Of a stretch of 64,000 bases of DNA, positions 36,670 to 45,396 are shown one piece after another (positions within the stretch are counted from its first letter, which is position 1; every line of letters begins with the position of its first letter). The translations under genes and the position numbers were made by a program. The stretch is from Kitasatospora paranensis (GTDB lineage Bacteria; Actinomycetota; Actinomycetes; Streptomycetales; Streptomycetaceae). The DNA is taken from assembly GCF_039544005.1 (NCBI RefSeq), contig NZ_BAABKV010000001.1:496001-560000 (forward strand). The letters are read 5' to 3'. Below the pieces are notes generated by a model, which saw only the letters and a list, made by a program, of their open reading frames with translations, was not told the DNA's origin and made no database searches.

Positions 36670-37608
36670 GTGTCCGATGCCCGCGGCCCCTCGCGCCGCC
36701 CCGATGTGATCCTCTTGCTCGTCGCCGTCGTCTGGGGTTCCAGCTACCTGGCGGCGAAGACGGCGACCACGGCCGTGCCCGTCCTGACCGTGCTCCTCGT
36801 CCGGTACGCCGTCTCCGCCGTCGCCTGCGGCGGACTGGTCGCGGCACGCCGCGGGACCAGGCGGTTCACCCCGGACGAGCTCCGCTCCGGTGTCCTGCTC
36901 GGGGTCACCCAGGCGGCCGTCCTGGTCCTGGAGACGTACGGGGTCGCGCACACCAGCGCCGCCAACGCGGGCCTCATCATCAGCCTGACCATCGTGCTGA
37001 CCCCGCTGCTCGACCGGGCGGGCGGACGCGGCCCGCTGCCGGGCGCGTTCCACGCCGCCGCCGGCACGTGCGTGCTGGCCGTCGGCCTGTTGATGTCCGG
37101 AACAGGACTGCACCTGCCGGGCACCGGCGACCTGCTGATGGTGGCGGCGGCCGTGGTCCGGGCCGGGCACGTCGTGCTGGTCGGCCGGCGCACGGCGGAC
37201 GGGGCCATCCGTCCGCTGCACCTGACCACGGTGCAGACCGCCGTCGGCACCGTGCTGTTCCTGCCCGCCGCCGCGACGCAGTTGCCCGCGCTGGCCCGCA
37301 GCGGGGCCGCCACCTGGGGCCAACTGCTCTACCTCGCCCTGTTCTGCAGCGTGTTCGCCTTCCTCGCGCAGACCTGGGCCGTGCAACGCACCTCGGCCAG
37401 CCGGGCCAGCCTGCTGCTCGGCACCGAACCGGTGTGGGCGGTCGTGACCGGGGTCGCCGTCGGCGGCGAACACCTCGCGCTCATCGCCGCGCTCGGCGCG
37501 GTCCTCATGGTCGCCGGCACCTCCTGGGGCCAGGCCGTCGAACGCCGCCACCGCACGGCCCCGCGGCCCGCCCCCGTCCCGAACGCGGAGGCCCTCACGG
37601 GCGTCTGA
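36670..37608 (+). CDS. EamA/DMT-family transporter
   Basis: A 312-residue membrane protein with ten hydrophobic segments in two EamA repeats. VILLLVAVVWGSSYLAAKTA opens the first. The second ends with SVFAFLAQTWAVQRTSASRA and LLLGTEPVWAVVTG, typical of RhaT/YdcZ-type exporters. Drug/metabolite transporters export amino acids, toxins or metabolites; the cargo is unknown. GTG at 36670 is used because no better start lies upstream. Likely controlled by the divergent LysR gene. Confidence 0.82.
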   Translation: MSDARGPSRRPDVILLLVAVVWGSSYLAAKTATTAVPVLTVLLVRYAVSAVACGGLVAARRGTRRFTPDELRSGVLLGVTQAAVLVLETYGVAHTSAANAGLIISLTIVLTPLLDRAGGRGPLPGAFHAAAGTCVLAVGLLMSGTGLHLPGTGDLLMVAAAVVRAGHVVLVGRRTADGAIRPLHLTTVQTAVGTVLFLPAAATQLPALARSGAATWGQLLYLALFCSVFAFLAQTWAVQRTSASRASLLLGTEPVWAVVTGVAVGGEHLALIAALGAVLMVAGTSWGQAVERRHRTAPRPAPVPNAEALTGV

Positions 37609-37759
37609 CCGGTCCGGGGGCGGGGCGACGGCGCAGCGAAGTCCGTTGTCAGGCGATGTCCTTGAGCAGCCCGACCGCGCCCGACGCAGAGCCGGCGTCC
37701 TCTTCGCGATGCTCCGCGACGGCACCTCTACGAACCTCGGTCCGCCGGCTCCGCCTGAA

Positions 37760-37894
37760 TCACCGGGACTCAGGCTCCCCACAGACAGGACAGTCGTACT
37801 CGTCCTGCGACTCCATGGCCACCGGGTGCCCGCAGAAGACACAAGGACGCACCGCCCCTTCGGCGGGCACCCGGACGACCGGCTCATGATCCAT
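37760..37894 (-). CDS. Mini zinc-ribbon protein
   Basis: A 44-residue protein with two CxxC knuckles, CVFCGHPVAM and CPVCGEPESR, 17 residues apart, as in zinc ribbons. The first 16 residues are MDHEPVVRVPAEGAVR. Both the frame and the Cys spacing argue that it is real despite its size. ATG at 37894. It is convergent with the EamA gene. Zinc binding is inferred from the motif only. Confidence 0.55.
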   Translation of the reverse strand: MDHEPVVRVPAEGAVRPCVFCGHPVAMESQDEYDCPVCGEPESR

Positions 37895-38040
37895 GCCGGA
37901 CAGCCTGCCACGCGATCCCTCCGCTGTCTCCCGACCGCTTGACCGCACACGGGGGCGCCCCCGTCGACGCCGTCCGGCACCGACCGGCCCGCGGCCGTAC
38001 ACCGGCCACCTGCCGGCCGGCGGCTCCCCGTGACGCGGGA

Positions 38041-38767
38041 TCAGGCCTGCCCCGCACCACCGTCCGCCGCCAGGCGGGTGAGCCACTCGCGGAGCAGGCG
38101 CTGCTCGGCGTCGCTCAGGACGTCGGCGTCGTCGGGGAGGGCGGCGCGCAGCGCGCGGGCCGCCGGGGCGGGGCCGGTCTCCGCGGCGGAGACCGTCGGT
38201 TCGGCGCGGGTGACGGCGGCGACCATGGATTCGCGCAGGATGGTCAGCAGCGCCGGATTGCGGCGTTCCGCGGGGGTGGATTGCCAGGTGATGACCGCGC
38301 CCTGGCCGGTGGCCTGGATGATCTGGGCGGCCAGTTCCTCGTCGACCCGCAGCCACCCCCGGCAGCCAGCCGGCGCACCCGCCCGTGGAGGATCTCCAGG
38401 CCCGCGCGGTGGGCTGCGTCCGACCCCGGCCGGTGGCCCGGTTCATCACCGCGAACAGCTCCGGGCGCGAGACCCCGAACTCCACCACCAAGTCCCAACC
38501 GCGGCGCAGCTCCTCCACCGGATCCTCCGGGGCGGGGTCGAGCTGCGCGCGCTTGCTCTCCAGGAACTGTGCGTAGCCGTGCTCGGCGACCGCCTCCAGC
38601 AGCCCCTCCTTGTCGCCGAAGAGGCGGTAGATCGCCGGTGGCTGCATCCCGGCTGCGGCGGCGACCGCGCGGGTGCTCACCGCGTCGGGCCCGCCCTTCT
38701 CCAGCAGCTCGACGGCCGCCGCGACGATACGGCGGCGAGAGCTGTCGGAGGTATCGCGCACAGTCAT
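38041..38767 (-). CDS. TetR-family regulator, frame broken twice
   Basis: The N-terminal DNA-binding domain is intact (RRRIVAAAVELLEKGGPDAV then RAVAAAAGMQPPAIYRLF). The ligand domain continues through two one-base breaks near 38425 and 38357, each repaired by one base in a C run, ending with TQ-less EQRLLREWLTRLAADGG at 38041. The product would be 242 residues. It is divergent from the NAD(P)H-binding protein gene at 38843 and so probably controls it. If the breaks are real the protein loses its effector domain. Confidence 0.7.
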
Positions 38768-38842
38768 GAATCGATGATATCGGATGCTTGATTCCATCGT
38801 TAGTACCAGTGTTACCATCGAGATGATTCCACTGGAAACAGC
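38768..38842. promoter_or_regulatory. Divergent TetR/NmrA intergenic region
   Basis: This 75-base gap is AT-rich (gatgatatcggatgcttgat) and holds related half-site-like words: ttccatcg, taccatcg and two copies of tgattcca. It is the natural place for the TetR operator and both promoters. No single palindrome is perfect. Confidence 0.4.
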
Positions 38843-39718
38843 ATGGGGAGTACTTCCGTGATCATCGTGACCGGAGCCACCGGAAAGCTCGGCCGCCGTA
38901 CCGTCGAACGCCTCCTGGACCGCTTCCCCGCCGACCACCTCGGCGTCAGCGTCCGCGACCCCCGCATGGCCCAGGACCTCGCCGACCGCGGCGTCCGCGT
39001 CCGGCAGGGCAGCTTCGACAACCCCGCCTCGCTCGTGCACTCCTTCGAGGGCGCCGAGCAACTGCTCCTCGTCTCCCTCGACCGCACGGGCGAGGAGTGC
39101 GTCACCGGCCACCGCGCCGCCATCGACGCCGCCGTGAAGGTCGGCGTCGGCCGCATCCTCTACACCAGCCAGATGGGCGCCGCCCACGACTCCCGCTTCC
39201 AGGCATGCCGCGACCACGCCCGGACCGAGGACCTGCTGCGCGCCACCGGCCTGCCCTGGACAGCGCTGCGCAACGGCTTCTACGCCGCCAGCGCCCTGCA
39301 GTTCCTGGACTCCGCCCGCCGCACCGGCGACATCGCCCTCCCCGCCGACGGCCCCGTCGCCTGGACCGGCCACGACGACCTCGCCGAGGCGACCGCGGCG
39401 ATCCTCGCCGACGAGGGCCGCTTCGAAGGACCCACCCCCTCACTCACCGGCCCGACGGCGCTCGACTTCGGCGCCGTCGCGGAGATCGCGACCCAGACCA
39501 CCGGACGGTCCTTCACCCGCACGGTCGTCCCCGATGCCGCCTTCCGCGAGCAGGCCCTGGGGCACGGTGCCCCGGCCCCGATCGCCGACCTGCTGGTGAG
39601 CATCTTCGCGGCGGCGCGGAACGGCGAGTTCGCCGGCGCCGACCCGGCACTGGCCGAACTGATCGGCCGCGAGCCCGCCACCTTCCGCACCCTGCTGGAG
39701 CACGCCTGGGCCGAATAG
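38843..39718 (+). CDS. NmrA-like NAD(P)H-binding protein (quinone-reductase type)
   Basis: A 291-residue atypical SDR. VIIVTGATGKLGRRTVERLL is the cofactor loop, followed by VRQGSFDNPASLVHSFEGAE, RILYTSQMGA and the substrate-side LPWTALRNGFYAAS. It resembles QorB-type NAD(P)H:quinone oxidoreductases and NmrA-like redox sensors, which lack the classical Tyr-Lys pair. The ATG at 38843 has a weak purine-rich site. Often paired with a TetR or MarR regulator, as here. Confidence 0.8.
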   Translation: MGSTSVIIVTGATGKLGRRTVERLLDRFPADHLGVSVRDPRMAQDLADRGVRVRQGSFDNPASLVHSFEGAEQLLLVSLDRTGEECVTGHRAAIDAAVKVGVGRILYTSQMGAAHDSRFQACRDHARTEDLLRATGLPWTALRNGFYAASALQFLDSARRTGDIALPADGPVAWTGHDDLAEATAAILADEGRFEGPTPSLTGPTALDFGAVAEIATQTTGRSFTRTVVPDAAFREQALGHGAPAPIADLLVSIFAAARNGEFAGADPALAELIGREPATFRTLLEHAWAE

Positions 39719-39966
39719 ATCCGGCCCTGAACTGCAGGAACAGGGGCCGGTTGCCGGACCGGGGGAACTCGGCGTGGAGGTGGGCCGAGGCGAAGGGGTG
39801 CCCCGGAAACGCGGCAGGCCCGTCGGCACCGGCTGCCGCTCCGGTACCGACGGTCCTGTGCCGCGTAAGCTGTCGAAAGCCTCGAGGCGCGGCGTGGCGC
39901 GGCGGAGGCCGGGTCAGGGAAGGTTGCCGGAAGCGCCCGTGACGGGGACTGCGCGCCGGCGGGTCG

Positions 39967-40258
39967 CTAGCAGGCGTTGCAGGTACTGGCCTTGTGCCGG
40001 GCGCCGTGGCTCTTGAAGTGCGTCGCAAAGGTGTCTCCCGCGCTGTTGATGGCTCCGGGATAGGCGAGCTCGGTGTCGGGCGCGCCGTGGAAGTTCCACC
40101 TGGTGTTGCAGTAGTGGGCTGAGCTTGCCCAGCGCCTTCGTGGTGGAGCCGCACTTGGCGTAGGCATCGGTGAAGGTGACCCCCACAGGGTCGGGGCGTG
40201 CCCGGGCGGCGCAAAGCACCTTCTCAGCAGCGGAGTTGGCTCCCCGGGCAGCCATCAT
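39967..40258 (-). CDS. Small Cys-containing protein, frame broken once
   Basis: The first part, ATG at 40258, reads MAARGANSAAEKVLCAARAR and TFTDAYAKCGSTTKALGKL. The second part, one base off, reads SAHYCNTRWNFHGAPDTELA and HFKSHGARHKASTCNAC to the stop at 39967. The break near 40125 needs one base removed or two added, unlike most others in the window. Five Cys are present in the joined product of about 96 residues. I know no family. It could be a relic or a small secreted peptide, but no convincing signal peptide is visible. Confidence 0.35.
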
Positions 40259-40823
40259 GGCTGACGGGGAGACCGTAGCGGGGGCGGTGTGCCGACATAT
40301 TGACGTCCCGAAATATCCAGCAGAACCTTTGAGTGAACTCGGTCACCATCGCTTGCGATGCAGGCGCGCGGAGACCACCGGTACGGACTGCCCCCGGAGT
40401 CGCAGGAGGATCCGCGGGTGCCGGGGAGCCTGACGACGGACGCGGGGCAGGGCCCGGCGCCGGATGGCCGACGGACTGTCAGGCGGGGCGTCGCCCGTTC
40501 GGGTGCAGCTAGCCAGCTCGGATGGCTCCACCGCGCCGTTCACCGCCGGACCCCCGTTCGGCACCGTCATGGCTGAGCCGTGCGTGTACCGCACATTCGG
40601 CCCTGGTCTCTGCGGAGTGTCTGTTGCGGGTTCGCCCGAGATGCGCGATGAGATGACAGTGGCTCAGATGACCATGTGACAGCCCTTCACATATCGGTGT
40701 GACCGGCCGCCCATCAGGCCCGATTCGCCCCGACCGGAACCACCGCTTCGGCGTGCGCCATTCGCTCCACGTCCGAGCGCATCACACACCTCACCCGCGA
40801 ACGCGGATACGAAGGAGTTGCTC
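40259..40823. other. Intergenic region before the lysozyme gene
   Basis: About 560 bases. The first part (40280-40340) and the last part (40645-40700, with gaccatgtgacagccc and cacatatcggtgtg) have lower GC and may hold promoters. Open frames between 40340 and 40600 have no domain or ribosome site that I can support. Confidence 0.35.
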
Positions 40824-41675
40824 GTGCCCCCCACTGCCCTGCGCGCCGCACGCCCCCTCGCCTCTCACCGGGGGCTGCGCCGGTGCGCCGTCGCGGCCGC
40901 CTCGGCGGCGCTGCTCCTCGGCGCGTCCGCCCCCGCGCTGGCCGCCGAACCGAGTCCCGCGCACCACTTCGACCGCGACCACGTCGGTTCCACCGTCGCC
41001 GCCCACGAGGGCAGCGGCTCCGGCAGCGCCGCCCGCACGCTGGCCGTCACCCAGACCCCCGGCAACGACGTCTCCGGCTGGCAGGGGAACGTGGCGTGGA
41101 GCACTGCGGCCGCGAACGGCGCCAAGTTCTCGTATGTGAAGGCCACCGAGGGCAGCACCTACACCAACCCGTACTTCACCCAGCAGTACAACGGGTCCTA
41201 CCGGGCCGGGCTGATTCGCGGTGCGTACCACTTCGCGCTGCCGGACCACTCCTCCGGCTCCGCCCAGGCCACCTGGTTCGTGAACCACGGCGGCGGCTGG
41301 TCGGCCGACGGCAAGACCCTGCCGCCCGCCCTCGACATCGAGTACAACCCGTACGGCGCCTCCTGCTACGGCCTCAGCCGGAGCGCGATGGTGTCGTGGA
41401 TCCGCTCGTTCAGCACCACGGTGCACAGCCGCACCGGGCGTTACCCGGTGATCTACACCACCACCAGCTGGTGGCAGCAGTGCACCGGCAACTACAGCGG
41501 CTTCGGCACCACCAACCCGCTGTGGATCGCCCGCTACAGCTCCTCGGTCGGCACCCTGCCGGCCGGCTGGAGCTTCCAGACCTTCTGGCAGTACGCGGAC
41601 TCCGGCACGCTGCCCGGCGACCAGGACCGCTTCAACGGCGCCTACGACCGTCTGAAGGCTCTCGCTCTCGGCTGA
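40824..41675 (+). CDS. Secreted GH25 lysozyme (muramidase)
   Basis: A 283-residue secreted protein. A twin-positive N-terminus and hydrophobic core end at a signal-peptidase site APALAAEP (about 40). The GH25 domain (about 80-283) has NDVSGWQGNVAWSTAAANGA, FSYVKATEGSTYTNPYF, LPPALDIEYN with the catalytic Asp/Glu, and FQTFWQYADSG. GH25 enzymes cut the MurNAc-GlcNAc bond of peptidoglycan. GTG at 40824 follows GAAGGAG. A GC-rich hairpin follows the stop. Confidence 0.88.
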   Translation: MPPTALRAARPLASHRGLRRCAVAAASAALLLGASAPALAAEPSPAHHFDRDHVGSTVAAHEGSGSGSAARTLAVTQTPGNDVSGWQGNVAWSTAAANGAKFSYVKATEGSTYTNPYFTQQYNGSYRAGLIRGAYHFALPDHSSGSAQATWFVNHGGGWSADGKTLPPALDIEYNPYGASCYGLSRSAMVSWIRSFSTTVHSRTGRYPVIYTTTSWWQQCTGNYSGFGTTNPLWIARYSSSVGTLPAGWSFQTFWQYADSGTLPGDQDRFNGAYDRLKALALG

Positions 41676-41678
41676 AAT

Positions 41679-41695
41679 CCCCGGGTCACCCCGGG
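41679..41695 (+). terminator. Hairpin after the lysozyme gene
   Basis: ccccggg (41679-41685), a tca loop and ccccggg (41689-41695) can pair over six bases just after the stop; a second cccgg/ccggg copy follows to 41706. Short but GC-rich. Confidence 0.35.
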
Positions 41696-41829
41696 ATCCC
41701 CGGGGTCCGGTCGAGCCGCTCGCCCCGGCGCCAGACCACGCGGATGGACAGCGAGTCGGTGATGTCCGTCGTGGGGTCGCCGTCGATCAGCACCAGGTCG
41801 GCCTGGAGTCCGTCCCTCAGCGCACCGGT
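41686..41829 (-). pseudogene. Amidohydrolase C-terminal fragment
   Basis: About 45 codons ending at 41686 match the C-terminal beta-sandwich of imidazolonepropionase-like amidohydrolases: LRDGLQADLVLIDGDPTTDI and SIRVVWRRGERLDR. The metal-binding barrel is absent. Similarity ends abruptly at about 41829, exactly where a different fragment on the other strand begins. Confidence 0.65.
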
Positions 41830-42054
41830 CACGCGCCGGTCTACGTCTACTGGGTGAATTTCGCCCGGTACGGTGAGCCCGACTCCCCCGGCGCGCCGGG
41901 GTGGCGCCGGTACGCGGGAACGGGGTCCGCCCTGCTGGACCTGGCGTCCACGCCGTCGACGGTCGCCGACCCGGACGCGGCCCGGTTCGCGTTCCTGGCC
42001 TCCTTCCGCGCGGACGGCCGCTTCCCCGACGCGTGGGCCTCCGTCGCCGGCTGA
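41830..42054 (+). pseudogene. Carboxylesterase (type B) C-terminal fragment
   Basis: About 74 codons beginning HAPVYVYWVNFARYGEPDSP match the end of type B carboxylesterases, where the sequence YWxNFARTGDPNGPG is typical. The nucleophile and catalytic His region are missing. It continues to a normal stop at 42054 after FAFLASFRADGRFPDAW. It abuts the amidohydrolase fragment, tail to tail. Confidence 0.65.
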
Positions 42055-42197
42055 CGCACCCGCGGCGTGCCGACGCGGCCACGACGCCGGACGGCCGGTC
42101 CGGGTGGGATTCGCCCCACCCGCACCGGCCGTCCCGGCTACCGCGACCGGGTGCACGTCGGTCGACCCGGCGGCCCCCGGTCATCGGCGCGGGCGGA

Positions 42198-43108
42198 TCA
42201 CCCGCCGACGCACGTGCCGCTGCCCGTGCGGCAGGCGTACCCCCTGTCCGGCGGTGGTGCGGTCGGGGCGGACGCGCCGGGGACCGGCGCCGTGTAGTAC
42301 TGGGCGTCGAGTTCGACGCCGAGGACGTAGCGGTTCTCGCCACCGGCCCGCCCGATCAGGCTGTCGAGGGAGATGGACCGGTACTCACGGTGGTAGGTGC
42401 TCGCCTCGTTCGGCGCGGGCCGGGCAGGAGCGGTGGCGGGGACCGGGGCGATCCGGGAGTGATCGCTGAACGGTGCGAGTGGAAGCTGGGTCACCTCGAC
42501 GTGCAGGAGTTGATCCCCTTCCGGTACGAGCCGTAGGCGTAGGCAGGCCGTGGCCGGCCGGAGCTCGGGGAGGCGGTCGCCATGCGGGTTTGATCGATCC
42601 GGAAAAGCTCGTCCATCGGTGTGGCCTGCGGTGTCCAACCTGCACGGCTCAGCGCCCGGTTGATCCGGGTCAGCTCCTCGGGGAGGCTACCGTCGAAGGC
42701 ACCGAACCATGCCGAGGTGCGCATGCAACTGACCGGGGCCCAGCGGCGCCGTTCACCGATGAAGGCGACGTTGTCGTTGGTGGAGCAGAGATCGTCGGCG
42801 CTCCGGCCGGCGTCGGTCATCCACGGGACGGCGGTGCGCACCTGGGCCAGGGCGTCGTCCAGCCGGGTGGTGGCGGCCCGGTCGGCTGTGGCGACCTCCG
42901 CGGATGTCGAGATCCCGTGGACGTCGGGCATGGCCGGGTCGAGGTAGTCGTGGACGCTGACACAGGCCCAGACGATCAGCAGGACGAGGACCACGCCGAC
43001 TGCGGCCAGGGCACCCACGCATCCGCGGCCCTTGCGTGGGGCCCCGGCCGATGACCCGGCTGCTCTCGGTGGCACAGAGTCCGACGCGGGGTCCGACGCG
43101 CCGGTCAT
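42198..43108 (-). CDS. Membrane-anchored protein of unknown function, frame broken once
   Basis: One missing base near 42560 splits it. The joined 303-residue product has a short cytoplasmic N-terminus, one transmembrane helix (CVGALAAVGVVLVLLIVWAC, about 32-51), and an outer domain with DLCSTNDNVAFIGERRRWAP, a THH-type helix LPEELTRINRALSRAGWTP and the C-terminal LRLRLVPEGDQLLHVEVTQL. Extracellular Cys residues may pair. ATG at 43108 follows CGGAGGA. Family unknown. Confidence 0.55.
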
Positions 43109-43735
43109 GATCGTCCTCCGGTACCGGAGGTGGCCGGCCACATCGGACGGACCCTCGAACGGTTCCACGCAAGCATGCGTCGATGATCGCAAAATTGTCG
43201 GTGCCGAGCGGATGCTCGACCGGCACGATCGGGCAACGATCCGGCACACGTGCCGAGTTCGACGGACCGGGCGGTGTCGCGGCGGTACCCGTCGGCCACG
43301 GGGCGCGGCGCGCGCCCACCACGTACCCGTGGCGCCGGATCCCGGCGAGCGTCCGCCGCAGGTCCAGGGCGCTGTGCAGGGCGTCGCCGCTCTGGCCGGC
43401 CCGGCAGCAGGCCAGGGCCTGCTGCTGCACCCGGGCCGGCGCGTGGGCGAGGAGAACTCGGCCCCGACGAACTGCTCACCCGGCTCGACGGCCTGGTCGC
43501 GCGGTCGGCGGCCGAAGCGGACCCCGGGCAACGCGACACCGTCGGCGCGACGCGCCTGGTGGCGCCGCACGACCGGGTGGCCGGCCGGTGCACCACCCGC
43601 ACCCGGAGAGCCGGATGCGGAGGGGTGTACCCAGCACCACCATCAAGTCGGATAGGAGCACTACTGCCTCGGGCGCGCGCGAACGACAGGCTGATCGTGT
43701 GCCCGAGAGACGGGCACGGGAGGGAGTCAGGTGTC
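43109..43735. other. Intergenic or decayed stretch
   Basis: About 630 bases. A plus-strand piece around 43450-43570 (GELGPDELLTRLDGLVARSA) has coding-like composition but no domain, start or continuation. No RNA gene or strong hairpin was found. Low-GC patches near 43180-43200 and 43640-43700 may hold promoters. Confidence 0.35.
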
Positions 43736-44251
43736 ATGGCGAGCACTCAACCGACCGGCGCTCATTCGCTCCGCTTGGTCCGCGCGGACGCCGGTCCGGG
43801 CTCCGGTGTCCCGCCGATCCTTCCGAAGGCCGCGGCCGCTCCGACGTTACCCCCGCTGCTTCGCCGGGCGGCAACGGTCCTCACGGTGCTCGGGCTGGTG
43901 ATGATTCCCTGGCTGGCCTTCCTGCACACCGGGCTGCCGGCCACCGCTCAGGCCTCGCACTGGGCCTGGACGTGGACGGGTCTGGACAGCTTCGAGGCGC
44001 TCGGCCTGCTCTCCACCGGGCTGCTCCTCAGGCGCGGCGACTGCCGGGCCGGCCTGACCTCCGCCGCGGCCTCGGCCCTGCTGCTGGTCGACGCCTGGTT
44101 CGACGTCATGACGGCTGCCCCGGGTTCGGACGTCAAGCTGGCGGTGCTGATGGCGGTCTTCGCCGAGTTGCCGCTGGCCATGGTCTGCGCGTTTCTCGCG
44201 ACCCGCGCCATCCCTCGGCCGTGCCGCCGGGCGGAAGAGCTCGTGATGTGA
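43736..44251 (+). CDS. Four-helix membrane protein
   Basis: A 171-residue protein with four transmembrane segments (VLTVLGLVMIPWLAFLHTGL; FEALGLLSTGLLL; SAAASALLLVDAWFDVM; VLMAVFAELPLAMVCAFL). The conserved-looking acidic residue in LLVDAWFDVM lies within a helix. I cannot place it in a named family. ATG at 43736 has GGGAGGGAG nine bases upstream. Confidence 0.6.
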   Translation: MASTQPTGAHSLRLVRADAGPGSGVPPILPKAAAAPTLPPLLRRAATVLTVLGLVMIPWLAFLHTGLPATAQASHWAWTWTGLDSFEALGLLSTGLLLRRGDCRAGLTSAAASALLLVDAWFDVMTAAPGSDVKLAVLMAVFAELPLAMVCAFLATRAIPRPCRRAEELVM

Positions 44252-44459
44252 TCGGCGCTTGCGGTCCGGTCCGTTGAGGAAGTCCCCGGCCTGCCGCAAC
44301 GGCGGTCCACGGGCGATTCGTTCGGCCCGCCCGGTCCGTTCGGCCCGCCCGGTTCGCCTGCCGACAAAGCCGGTGCCGGCACAAGCAGATTGCACACCAA
44401 CACAACTGATGGGCCATCAGGATGCTCCGATGGACCAATCGAACATTTGGGGAGGAAAT

Positions 44460-45074
44460 ATGAGGCATTCGCGGGCATTGATCGGCGCGGGAGCTGCTGC
44501 CGCCATCGCCGGCACCTGGTGGTTCACCGACTCCGCGCCGTACCCGTACTCCCAGCGCCGACTGCTCGACCTGCCACTGCCGTTCCTGACCCTGAAGCGT
44601 CTGGACCATGTGCTGCAGGCCCGGGAGGGCGAGAGGATCCTGGAGATCGGCCCCGGAACCGGCCTGCAGTCGCTGCATGTCGCACCGCAACTGACCCCGA
44701 ACGGCAGGCTGGACATCGTGGACATCCAGCAGGAGATGCTCGACCACGTGGGCCGCCGGGCCAAGGAGCAGGGCGTCGACAACATCGTGCCGAACTGCGC
44801 CGACGCACATGAACTTGCTTTTACGGACAGCTCGTTCGATGCGGCATACCTGGTGACGGCGCTGGGCGAGATCCCGGACCCGGCGCGTACGCTGGCCGAG
44901 CTGCGCCGGGTGCTGAAACCGTTCGGGCGACTGGTGGTCGGCGAGTTCTTCGACCGGCACCAGATCCGGCCGTCCGCGCTGATCAGCCTGGCGGAGGGAG
45001 CCGGGCTGCGGGTCGCCCGGCTGTACGGTCCGCCGTTCGCGTACTACGCGGTGCTGCGTCCGATCGACGCCTGA
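44460..45074 (+). CDS. Class I SAM-dependent methyltransferase
   Basis: A 204-residue protein. An N-terminal hydrophobic helix (RALIGAGAAAAIAGTWWF) may anchor it. Motif I is ILEIGPGTGLQSLHV, motif II-like LDIVDIQQEMLDHV, and FDAAYLVTALGEIPDP follows; the last part is LRRVLKPFGRLVVGEFF. This resembles UbiE/Coq5-type or small-molecule methyltransferases. Substrate unknown. ATG at 44460 has an excellent GGGGAGGAAAT site. Confidence 0.8.
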   Translation: MRHSRALIGAGAAAAIAGTWWFTDSAPYPYSQRRLLDLPLPFLTLKRLDHVLQAREGERILEIGPGTGLQSLHVAPQLTPNGRLDIVDIQQEMLDHVGRRAKEQGVDNIVPNCADAHELAFTDSSFDAAYLVTALGEIPDPARTLAELRRVLKPFGRLVVGEFFDRHQIRPSALISLAEGAGLRVARLYGPPFAYYAVLRPIDA

Positions 45075-45396
45075 CGCCGCTCGGGCGGTTCCCGCCCGGC
45101 CGGAGCGTAGACCGGACGGCCGTAGCCGTAGTGCTGAAACGGTGCTTACCGTGGCGGCCGCCGGGTTCACTCCTTGGGCTGTTCACGGGTGCGGACACAG
45201 CGATACTCACCGGGGCACGGTGCCCGTTCCAGCGGGCCCCTTCCACCTGCCGGCGGCCGGCGGAAGCCGACCTGCCGACCCGAGATGCCGTCCGCCCACA
45301 GGCCGAGATCGGGATCTACAGCTGGTACCAGGTTCACCAGGAGATCGGGTACAGGTTTCATGGCACTGTCCTCCTGCGGTGCCATAGCGTCGTGCC
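45075..45396. promoter_or_regulatory. Regulatory region upstream of the two-component system
   Basis: This 322-base gap contains a perfect ten-base palindrome CTGGTACCAG (45322-45331). A TAGCGT (45385-45390) ends six bases before the ATG at 45397. No ribosome site precedes that ATG, so a leaderless transcript from this -10 is plausible. The matching -35 is weak. No gene is supported in the gap. Confidence 0.4.
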
